From CAXPZW01 sp049594615 (GTDB lineage: Bacteria > Bacteroidota > Bacteroidia > Flavobacteriales_D > Sanyastnellaceae), in NCBI GenBank assembly GCA_049594615.1, contig JBMYJR010000003.1, positions 45,234 through 109,233 of the forward strand: a DNA stretch of 64,000 nucleotides, written 5' to 3'. This document shows, in pieces, positions 57,032 through 64,000 of the stretch (positions within the stretch are counted from its first letter, which is position 1; every line of letters begins with the position of its first letter). Below the pieces are notes generated by a model. It had not been told where the DNA came from, did no database searches, and saw nothing but the letters and a program-made list of their open reading frames with translations. Both the position numbers and the translations under genes were made by a program.

Positions 57032-60000
57032 TTAGGATAGTTTTTCTATGGCGATTCGGGTGTGGACTTCTTCGCTCAATTCAACGGTTTGACCCGCTTC
57101 AAGCGTATCCACCACTTCCAGCCGATCGGCCAATGTCTCCGAACAAATATAGTCCAAATTGGCGTGGACGGCAGGGGCGATTTCAGGGTGGTTTGCGATG
57201 CGCACGTGGATGCGATCGGTAACGTCAAATCCGCTGTCTTTGCGCATGTTTTGGATGCGGTTGACAAACTCGCGGGCAATGCCTTCGGCGCGCAATTCTT
57301 CGGTGAGGGTCACGTCCAAGGCCACAGTGATGCCGCGGTCAGTTACCACCGACCATCCGGGAATGTCATCGGTGGAGATGTGGACGTCGTCCAAGGTGAT
57401 TTCTACTGCACCGCCTTCAAGGTCCAGTTGCAAGCTGCCGGCCTTTTCCAGTGCGCCAATTTGATCCTGGTCAAACTGGTTGACCGCTGCGGCGATGTCC
57501 TTCATTTGCTTGCCGTACTTCGGGCCGAGGGCCTTGAAGTCGGGCTTGATACGCTTGACCAGCACGCCGGTGGTGTCCTTGAGGTATTCCATTTCGCGCA
57601 CGTTCACCTCTGAGAGGATCAGGTCTTCCACCTTGTGGAGTCGCTGCTCGAAGGTGGCATCGAGTACGGGGATCATCACTTTTTGCAGCGGTTGGCGCAC
57701 GCGTTGCTTCTCCTTCTTACGCAGGCTCAGCACCATGGAAGTCACGCGCTGGGCAATGTCCATGCGGGCTTCCAAATCGGTGTCGATCCAGTCTTGGCGC
57801 ACCTTGGGGAAGTCGCTCAAGTGCACGCTCTCGTAGGTATGGGTGCGGCTGATGACGGTGAGGTCGCGGTAGATGCGGTCGGTGTAGAACGGGGCGATGG
57901 GCGATGCCAGTCGCGCCACGGTTTCCAAACAGGTGTACAAGGTTTGGTACGCGCTGATTTTATCGGTGCCGTATTGGCCTTTCCAGAAACGGCGGCGGCA
58001 CAGGCGCACGTACCAGTTGCTGAGTTGATCGGTGACAAACTCTTGGATGGCACGGCCTGCGCGGGTGGGCTCGTAGGCTTCAAACGCATCGGTCACTTCA
58101 CCCACCAAGGTATTGAGCTTGGAAAGGATCCAGCGGTCAATTTCTGGGCGCTCGGCTTGGGGGATGTCGGCTTCTTCGTAATGGAAGTTGTCCAAGTTGG
58201 CGTAAAGCGCGAAGAAGGCGTAGGTGTTGTACAGCGTTCCAAAGAACTTGCGGCGCACTTCCTCAATGCCTTCGAGGTCAAACTTGAGGTTGTCCCAAGG
58301 CTGGGCGTTGGTGATCATGTACCAGCGCGTAGCGTCCGGGCCATATGTATCAAGGGTCTCAAACGGGTCCACGGCATTGCCGAGTCGCTTGGACATTTTC
58401 TGTCCGTTTTTGTCGAGCACCAAGCCGTTGGAGATCACGCTCTTGTATGCCACCGAATCAAAGCACATGGTGGCAATGGCATGCAGGGTATAGAACCATC
58501 CACGTGTTTGGTCCACCCCTTCGGCAATGAAGTCCGCGGGGAAGGCCTTGCCCTCGTCGATTTTTTCCTTGTTCTCAAACGGGTAGTGCCACTGCGCGTA
58601 TGGCATTGAACCTGAGTCAAACCACACGTCGATCAGGTCTGCTTCGCGGGTCATGGGTTTGCCCGAGGGAGAGGTGAGTACGATGGCGTCCACCACGTTT
58701 TTGTGGAGGTCGACTTTGTCGTAGTTGGCCTGGTCCATGTTACCGGGCTCGAATCCTTTGTATGGGTTGCTGGTCATGTGACCGGCCTCGATGCTGCGCT
58801 CGATTTCTGCCATGAGCTCTTCTACCGAGCCGATGCATATGGCCTCGGCCCCGTCTTCGCTGCGCCAGATGGGAATGGGGATGCCCCAAAAGCGCGAACG
58901 CGAGAGGTTCCAATCGTTGGCGTTGGCAAGCCAATTGCCAAAGCGGCCAGTACCGGTGCTGGCGGGTTTCCAGCGGATGGTATCGTTCAGCGCGCTCATG
59001 CGGTCGCGGAACTCAGGCACTTTCACAAACCACGAGTCTAGCGGGTAGTACAGTACGGGCTTGTCGGTACGCCAGCAGTGGGGATAGTTGTGCTCGTATT
59101 TCTCGACATTAAAGGCTTTGCCCTCTTCTTTGAGGCGGATGGCGATTTCCACATCCACGCTCTTGTCGGGGGCTTGGCCGTCGTCGTAGAATTCGTTCTT
59201 GACGTACTTGCCGGCCAGCGGACCCATGTCCTTCACAAAGCGGCCTTGCAAGTCCACCAGAGGTACAGGGTTGCCGTTGGCATCGGCCACCAGCATAGGC
59301 GGTATGCCGGCATCCTTGGCCACCTTCATATCGTCCGCACCAAAGGTGGGGGCGATGTGGACCATACCGGTACCGTCTTCGGTGGTGACGTAGTCGCCGG
59401 GGATGACGCGGAAGGCCTTGTCGGCGTCTTCCATGGGCTGGGCGTAGTCCAGCAGCTGGTGGTACTTGCGGTCCACCAAGTCGCGGCCTTTCATGCGGCC
59501 CACGATTTCAAATTCTTCGCCCTTTTTGACCGGGAAATGCTTGCCCACGAGCGCCTCCGCTAGCACCACAGAAGTGGCGGTTTCGGAGTATTTATTGATG
59601 GAGTTGACGATGACGTAGTCGATGTCCGGACCCACGGCCAGCGCGGTGTTGGACGGCAGGGTCCAAGGGGTGGTAGTCCAAGCCAGAAAGTAGAGCGGGC
59701 CGGCCAGCTCCTTGCCTTCATCCAAGTAGGCGGCCACTTTGGGCACGCAGCAATCCTTGACGGCGAATTGGGCCACTACGGTGGTGTCCTTCACATCGCG
59801 GTAGGCGCCGGGTTGGTTGAGCTCGTGGGTACTCAGACCAGTACCGGCCTTGGGCGAATAGGGCTGGATGGTGAATCCTTTGTACAGCAAGCCTTTGTCG
59901 TAAGCCTGACGCAGCAACCACCATACGGTCTCCATGTACTTGGATTGGTAGGTGACGTAAGGGTCATCCATGTCCACCCAGTAGCCCATTTTGCGGGTGA

Positions 60001-60406
60001 GCTCGTTCCAGAGGTCGGTGTAGCGCATAACGGCCTTTTTGCAGGCCTGGTTGTACGCGTCTACCGAGATGGTTTTGCCGATGTCCTCTTTGGTAATGCC
60101 GAGTTCCTTTTCGACCCCGAGTTCTACGGGCAAGCCGTGGGTGTCCCAACCGGCTTTGCGCAGCACACGGAAGCCTTGCAGGGTTTTGTAACGGCACACA
60201 ATGTCCTTGATGGTGCGGCCCATCACGTGGTGAATGCCGGGCTTGCCGTTGGCGCTGGGGGGGCCTTCGAAAAACACAAAGGGCTTGTCCTCAGGGCGGT
60301 TTTGAACGCTGTGCTCAAAGGTCTGCTCGCCCTCCCACAACAGCAGCTGTTCTTCTGCTACGCGAGGGAGGTTGAGGTGGTCGTATTCGTTGTATTTATT
60401 CAGCAT
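57032..60406 (-). CDS. ileS: Isoleucyl-tRNA synthetase
   Basis: A 1124-residue class I synthetase. FEGPPSANGKPGIHHVMGR carries the HIGH-type motif as HHVMGR. The editing domain includes WTTTPWTLPSNTALAVGPD. The KMSKS motif is GQKMSKRLGNAVDP, and the C-terminal anticodon-binding region is complete. Length fits the long type-2 IleRS, which in other bacteria is linked to mupirocin insensitivity; that is inference. A -7-like element TAAATTCG (minus strand, 60436-60429) precedes it. The DksA-like gene follows after 13 bases. Confidence 0.96.
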   Translation of the reverse strand: MLNKYNEYDHLNLPRVAEEQLLLWEGEQTFEHSVQNRPEDKPFVFFEGPPSANGKPGIHHVMGRTIKDIVCRYKTLQGFRVLRKAGWDTHGLPVELGVEKELGITKEDIGKTISVDAYNQACKKAVMRYTDLWNELTRKMGYWVDMDDPYVTYQSKYMETVWWLLRQAYDKGLLYKGFTIQPYSPKAGTGLSTHELNQPGAYRDVKDTTVVAQFAVKDCCVPKVAAYLDEGKELAGPLYFLAWTTTPWTLPSNTALAVGPDIDYVIVNSINKYSETATSVVLAEALVGKHFPVKKGEEFEIVGRMKGRDLVDRKYHQLLDYAQPMEDADKAFRVIPGDYVTTEDGTGMVHIAPTFGADDMKVAKDAGIPPMLVADANGNPVPLVDLQGRFVKDMGPLAGKYVKNEFYDDGQAPDKSVDVEIAIRLKEEGKAFNVEKYEHNYPHCWRTDKPVLYYPLDSWFVKVPEFRDRMSALNDTIRWKPASTGTGRFGNWLANANDWNLSRSRFWGIPIPIWRSEDGAEAICIGSVEELMAEIERSIEAGHMTSNPYKGFEPGNMDQANYDKVDLHKNVVDAIVLTSPSGKPMTREADLIDVWFDSGSMPYAQWHYPFENKEKIDEGKAFPADFIAEGVDQTRGWFYTLHAIATMCFDSVAYKSVISNGLVLDKNGQKMSKRLGNAVDPFETLDTYGPDATRWYMITNAQPWDNLKFDLEGIEEVRRKFFGTLYNTYAFFALYANLDNFHYEEADIPQAERPEIDRWILSKLNTLVGEVTDAFEAYEPTRAGRAIQEFVTDQLSNWYVRLCRRRFWKGQYGTDKISAYQTLYTCLETVARLASPIAPFYTDRIYRDLTVISRTHTYESVHLSDFPKVRQDWIDTDLEARMDIAQRVTSMVLSLRKKEKQRVRQPLQKVMIPVLDATFEQRLHKVEDLILSEVNVREMEYLKDTTGVLVKRIKPDFKALGPKYGKQMKDIAAAVNQFDQDQIGALEKAGSLQLDLEGGAVEITLDDVHISTDDIPGWSVVTDRGITVALDVTLTEELRAEGIAREFVNRIQNMRKDSGFDVTDRIHVRIANHPEIAPAVHANLDYICSETLADRLEVVDTLEAGQTVELSEEVHTRIAIEKLS

Positions 60407-60771
60407 GGGGGCCGCACGATTGGATGCGCGAATTTACGGCTTTGCAGTGGCTCCTGCCCAACGTAAAAACGGGCGGTTTTGTGAATGACATCGGCATCGC
60501 ATTTTCTACAAAATTCGGGTTTCAGACACCGGATGACGGCCTATTCCTACGCGCTTGTAGGATTTTTTTCTCGCTGATTGTCAGGGATTTATACCTCCGA
60601 TCGTAGGCGGATTTCAAAAAACTGCCCCAAAAACATAACCCCATTGTGACTCCTGCGGTATAACCAAGCTGTACAGCCACCCCCCGTGTTCAAAACACAC
60701 CAGCGACGAGACGGAGAGAAGGCAATTGATCCACGGAGAATTTGCACCCGGCTGTACTCAAAGACCAAACA
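60407..60771. other. Gene-free divergent region before the giant adhesin
   Basis: 365 bases with no convincing frame. The ileS -7-like element is at 60429-60436. A weak terminator-like hairpin is at 60545-60569 (TCCTAC / GTAGGA, then seven T). The remainder is the likely promoter and leader of the adhesin gene. It is visibly more AT-rich than its surroundings. Confidence 0.5.
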
Positions 60772-63700
60772 ATGGGAACAGCCAAATTGAACCTGGTTGC
60801 GCACTCTCAGCGCAATCACGGGTCGCTCATGCACCCGTCATCCTACCAGCCAACCAAATCCACTTTGGGCGCAATACAACGCAGTGCGTTTGTATCGCCT
60901 GCCTCGCACAAGCGCACCTCACAGAGGTGGTGCAGGGTTCTGGTTTTACTCCTAATTGCTCTTTCGTTTGGAACCTCCCTCGAGGCGCAATTGGATTCAC
61001 TCCATTACATTCCACCTTTTGGATCAGACGATTCAGGAAACGAGGCTCCTGGTGATGTCCACATTTACTTTTCAACGCCTTCCGAAACCCCGGTAAACTT
61101 CACGTTGACCGATGCTGCAGGTACCGCCACGTTGCACACGGGAACGGTGTCTTCAGGATCACCCTATCGCTACGACGATTATGGATTTCCTTCTGGAGTA
61201 GCCGTAAAGGACAACAAGCTCAATACTGTACTGACAACTGGTGCGGGATTCAAGGTCGTCGCAGATGGTTTGATTTACGCCAATCTCAGGGTGCGCTCTG
61301 AAGACAATGCCCAAGCAGGTTCGTTGACTTCAAAAGGTCAGAACGCTTTTGGCACAGAATTCCGACTGGGAAGTATTCCTAATCAGCAAAACAACTCCAA
61401 CAAAGCAACCACCTTTGGGATTACTGCAACAGAGGACGATACAACCGTTGAGATCGACATGACAGGCTCAGGAGTTACGCTCGAGGGAAGCGGCGCCCCC
61501 AGCACTAATTCGGTCATTACCGTGCAACTTGATGAAGGAGAGAGCTACGTGATGCGATGTGAAGCCAATGTCGATCCAGATAACCTCGACGGCATGATTG
61601 GCACCTTGGTTACATCGGATCACCCCATTGTTGTGAATACCGGTTCGTGGAATGGGGAGCCTACTACCTCTGCCGGTCGTGATTACGGTATCGACCAAAT
61701 TGTAGGAGCAGAAAAAATTGGAACCGACTACATCTTTATTCGGGCTTCAGGCGGAGACGACCGAGAGCAAGCACTCATTGTGGCGCACTACGATGACACC
61801 GAAATTTACGTGAACGGCGCAGGTCCTGTTGCCACGATTCAAGCGGGGGAATGGCACCTCGTTCATGGGTCAAATTACAGCAGCAATGTTATGCACGTGC
61901 ACACATCCAAAGATGTGTTTGCATATCAGCTGCTCGCAGGCAATAATGCCGGAAACACTGCTGGAATGAACTTCGTGCCTGACATCTCTTGTCAGATTGA
62001 AGACGAGATCGATGCTATCATCGACATCGAGCAAATCGGACCTGATGTCTTTTCTGGTGGAGTAACCATTACCACATTCGCGGGTTCTCAAATCTGGATC
62101 AATGGCACACTCGAAACCAGCACACCGGAAACGGTGACCATTTGGGGAGGGGACAGCTACGACATTTACAAACTTTCTGGATTGACCGGTGATCTAAACA
62201 TTACATCAAGTACGATGGCCATTGTTTCATTCTTCGGAGTTTCAGGTGTGGCAGGATACGGTGGCTACTTTTCAGGGTTTGCGCGTCCTCAAAGCGTTAC
62301 TATCTCATCAGACCCTGTTGCTCCAGATGCAACAGAGGGATGCCAACTGGCCGCTTTCTTAGCACAGCGAGATGGAGACCTCGACGTCCCACTAACCGTA
62401 GAGTTGAGCATTGGTGGAACAGCCACCGCGGGCGTTGATTATTCAATGTTCGATGCCACGATGACCCCGGTAGGGAGCAGCGTGACGTTCAACCCGGGAG
62501 AAGCGAATGCCAGTTTCTTCATTCTGGCACATCCAGATACTGAACTTGAGGTCAGTGAGACGGTAGAGGTCACTGCCGGATGGTGGATTTGTGATGACTA
62601 CTTCAGCGTTACGCAGACCTTCATGATTTATGACCCGTATGTAACCGTGACCTGTCCAAACGACACCATCATTGGGTTTGACCCAGGCTCATGTACAGGG
62701 GGTACGTTCAACTTTGACTACCCTGTTTTGGAATCGGGCTGTACCATTGGTCTTGCTCGCTTAGACGGGAACGGACTCAATTCCGGAGATGTATTTCCTG
62801 CAGGCACCTCGACCATCACCTGGCAAGCCTCCATTAACGGAGGTTTGGTCACCGATAACTGCTCCTACAACGTCACCGTTGAAGACATCAATGCTCCTGT
62901 GATCACCTCTTGCTCGGCAGATCTTAACCTGGATGCCAGTTCGGGTGCTGCTACTGCACTTGTTCACCAAGAAGACTTTGAATCTGGAGCAAGCGGATGG
63001 TCCAACAACGCTACCGATAGCGACAACGACTTTTCACAGTTCTTGGGCCGTTTCGCAGGCTCTGGTTCGGGGGCTGCAACCAGCAAGACCTTTGCCATGA
63101 CCCCTGGCGGTACTAAACAGGTCGAATTCGACTTGTACCGTTTCGATTCTTGGGACAACGAACACTTCCGTGTCTTTGTGAACGGGGTCAATGTCATCAG
63201 CATCCCCCTGAACCATGGTGCATACGCCGGTGGATCAGGCGCCTCTGGGTCCGTCTCTTGGACCGCAACGCCTGTGGGTGCAAATGCCAATACCGCCTTC
63301 AGCGGGTGGTCAGATCAAACCATCCATTTCACCCTGGACATTGCAGATACATCCGGCTCCCTTGAATTGGGATTTGGTTCGACGCTGAACCAGTCCATCA
63401 ACGATGAATCTTTCGGTATAGACAACATTGCTATCTACGAGGATGACCCCACCTCGTGCATCGCTACACCCACGCTGGTGCCCCCGGTCTACACTGACTG
63501 CAGCGCAGTAACAGTCACCAACGACGCTCCCGAAAGCTTTGCACTCGGCACAACAACGGTAACCTGGACGCTGACCGATGCCTCTGGTTATAGCTCCACC
63601 TGCACCCAAGAGGTAACTGTTGCCGATAACGAACCACCAAATTTGACATGTGTCCCTGTTTCTGTGACCCCTGCGTCAGGGGCTTGTGATGCGATCGTAA

Positions 63701-64000
63701 CGGTACCGGCTCCATCTGCTACCGACAACTGTGGACTCGCCAGCCTGGTGAACGACCTTACAGGAACAAGTGATGCCTCAGGGCTCTATACCATGGGCAC
63801 AACAATGGTGACATGGACCGCCACCGACTATGCGGGAAACACTGCGACATGCATGCAAGAAGTCACCGTGCAAGACGTGATAGCCCCGGCAATCACCTGC
63901 CCTGCAGACCTCGTATTGATGGCTGGATCAGAACTCCTTCACTACGAAGACTTTGAATCTGGAGCAAGCGGATGGTCCAACAACGCTACCGATAGCGACA
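60772..64000 (+). CDS. Giant modular surface protein (IgGFc-binding, Calx-beta, HYR and jelly-roll modules), 5' part
   Basis: An open frame from ATG 60772 (or 60829) through the right edge, over 1076 residues. The hydrophobic signal (VLVLLLIALSFGTSLEAQ) sits unusually far in, near residues 56-72. Then come an IgGFc_binding-type domain (~300-400; IGTDYIFIRASGGDDREQALIV), a Calx-beta-like domain (~517-603; GTATAGVDY), a HYR-like domain (~623-703; VTVTCPNDTI), a jelly-roll/MAM-like domain (~733-892; DFESGASGWSNN) and two more HYR-like segments (TWTLTDASGYSSTCTQEVTV, VTWTATDYAGNTATC). A second jelly roll begins at the edge with identical DNA. Probably exported by the type IX system; the sorting tail is outside the window. 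Confidence 0.85.
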   Translation, partial: MGTAKLNLVAHSQRNHGSLMHPSSYQPTKSTLGAIQRSAFVSPASHKRTSQRWCRVLVLLLIALSFGTSLEAQLDSLHYIPPFGSDDSGNEAPGDVHIYFSTPSETPVNFTLTDAAGTATLHTGTVSSGSPYRYDDYGFPSGVAVKDNKLNTVLTTGAGFKVVADGLIYANLRVRSEDNAQAGSLTSKGQNAFGTEFRLGSIPNQQNNSNKATTFGITATEDDTTVEIDMTGSGVTLEGSGAPSTNSVITVQLDEGESYVMRCEANVDPDNLDGMIGTLVTSDHPIVVNTGSWNGEPTTSAGRDYGIDQIVGAEKIGTDYIFIRASGGDDREQALIVAHYDDTEIYVNGAGPVATIQAGEWHLVHGSNYSSNVMHVHTSKDVFAYQLLAGNNAGNTAGMNFVPDISCQIEDEIDAIIDIEQIGPDVFSGGVTITTFAGSQIWINGTLETSTPETVTIWGGDSYDIYKLSGLTGDLNITSSTMAIVSFFGVSGVAGYGGYFSGFARPQSVTISSDPVAPDATEGCQLAAFLAQRDGDLDVPLTVELSIGGTATAGVDYSMFDATMTPVGSSVTFNPGEANASFFILAHPDTELEVSETVEVTAGWWICDDYFSVTQTFMIYDPYVTVTCPNDTIIGFDPGSCTGGTFNFDYPVLESGCTIGLARLDGNGLNSGDVFPAGTSTITWQASINGGLVTDNCSYNVTVEDINAPVITSCSADLNLDASSGAATALVHQEDFESGASGWSNNATDSDNDFSQFLGRFAGSGSGAATSKTFAMTPGGTKQVEFDLYRFDSWDNEHFRVFVNGVNVISIPLNHGAYAGGSGASGSVSWTATPVGANANTAFSGWSDQTIHFTLDIADTSGSLELGFGSTLNQSINDESFGIDNIAIYEDDPTSCIATPTLVPPVYTDCSAVTVTNDAPESFALGTTTVTWTLTDASGYSSTCTQEVTVADNEPPNLTCVPVSVTPASGACDAIVTVPAPSATDNCGLASLVNDLTGTSDASGLYTMGTTMVTWTATDYAGNTATCMQEVTVQDVIAPAITCPADLVLMAGSELLHYEDFESGASGWSNNATDSD
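62971..63025 (+). repeat. First copy of an exact 55-base repeat
   Basis: Bases 62971-63025 are identical to 63946-64000, 975 bases (325 codons) downstream, encoding EDFESGASGWSNNATDSD in the jelly-roll module. The second copy is cut by the window end, so the true identity may be longer. Confidence 0.9.
63946..64000 (+). repeat. Second copy of the exact repeat (cut by window edge)
   Basis: Identical to 62971-63025 for all 55 visible bases. The bases just upstream of the two copies differ, so identity begins sharply at the codons for Glu-Asp-Phe. Confidence 0.9.

Noticed and set aside
60545..60569. A terminator-like hairpin before the adhesin gene
   Set aside because: Only a 6-bp stem and no gene ends nearby on that strand; kept as a note in the intergenic entry, not as a terminator.

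Overview
The window looks like a chromosome segment of a Bacteroidota bacterium, probably a relatively GC-rich member of the Flavobacteriales. The evidence is the mix of lineage-typical proteins: an IPExxxVDY protein between rnc and pyk, DUF4476 and DUF5686 proteins, a TolB-like propeller/barrel protein, an IgGFc/HYR adhesin, a plant-like long IspG and a DksA-like protein. Many starts are also preceded by the Bacteroidota -7 promoter element TAnnTTTG, sometimes with TTG 17-18 bases upstream. Coding density is very high, with many 1-4 base start/stop overlaps. I see no rRNA, tRNA, CRISPR array, insertion sequence or prophage gene.

Layout. 1-8.4 kb: aspartate kinase (cut by the window edge) and an SSAT-like acetyltransferase, CvpA, RmlD with a phosphohexomutase, an unusual phosphotransfer cluster (degenerate Hpt, Hpt, membrane-anchored receiver, no kinase), a small outer-membrane barrel, a 32-residue membrane peptide and a MacB-type permease. 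8.5-15.7 kb: purH and the cell-shape operon mreB-mreC-mreD-mrdA-rodA. 15.9-21.1 kb: a secreted EreA/ChaN-like protein, then the most interesting region. Two tandem short reading frames carry runs of 5 and 6 cysteine codons; each is followed by a terminator-type hairpin and by a candidate antiterminator pairing. They precede cysM, a JAMM protease gene, a MoaD/CysO-type sulfur carrier gene and a MoeZ-type E1/rhodanese gene. This reads as a cysteine-biosynthesis operon (carrier-thiocarboxylate route) controlled by double translation-coupled attenuation.

21.1-33.2 kb: another Hpt protein, a secreted receptor-L-like protein, purN, marC, pheT, a PlsC-type acyltransferase, a double VOC protein, a DUF4476 protein, an SDR and a DUF5686 outer-membrane protein. 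33.3-43.7 kb: the operon acpP-fabF-rnc-IPExxxVDY-pyk, an iodotyrosine-dehalogenase-like flavoprotein, a lipoprotein c-type cytochrome, MlaE/MlaF, a 52-residue lipoprotein, a SprT-like metalloprotein, an aminotransferase and manC. 43.8-60.4 kb: the TolB-like protein, metG, asd, a MoxR-ATPase/VWA pair, an OmpA-family protein, ispG, lspA, a DksA-like protein and ileS. 60.8 kb to the end: the 5' part of a giant modular surface protein with a near-kilobase internal repeat; it runs out of the window.

Most genes are housekeeping (cell wall, purines, aminoacyl-tRNA synthetases, fatty acids, isoprenoids). The accessory interest lies in the cysteine attenuator/operon, the kinase-less phosphorelay pieces, the dehalogenase homologue, several perfect inverted repeats in promoter or leader regions, and the repeat-containing adhesin.
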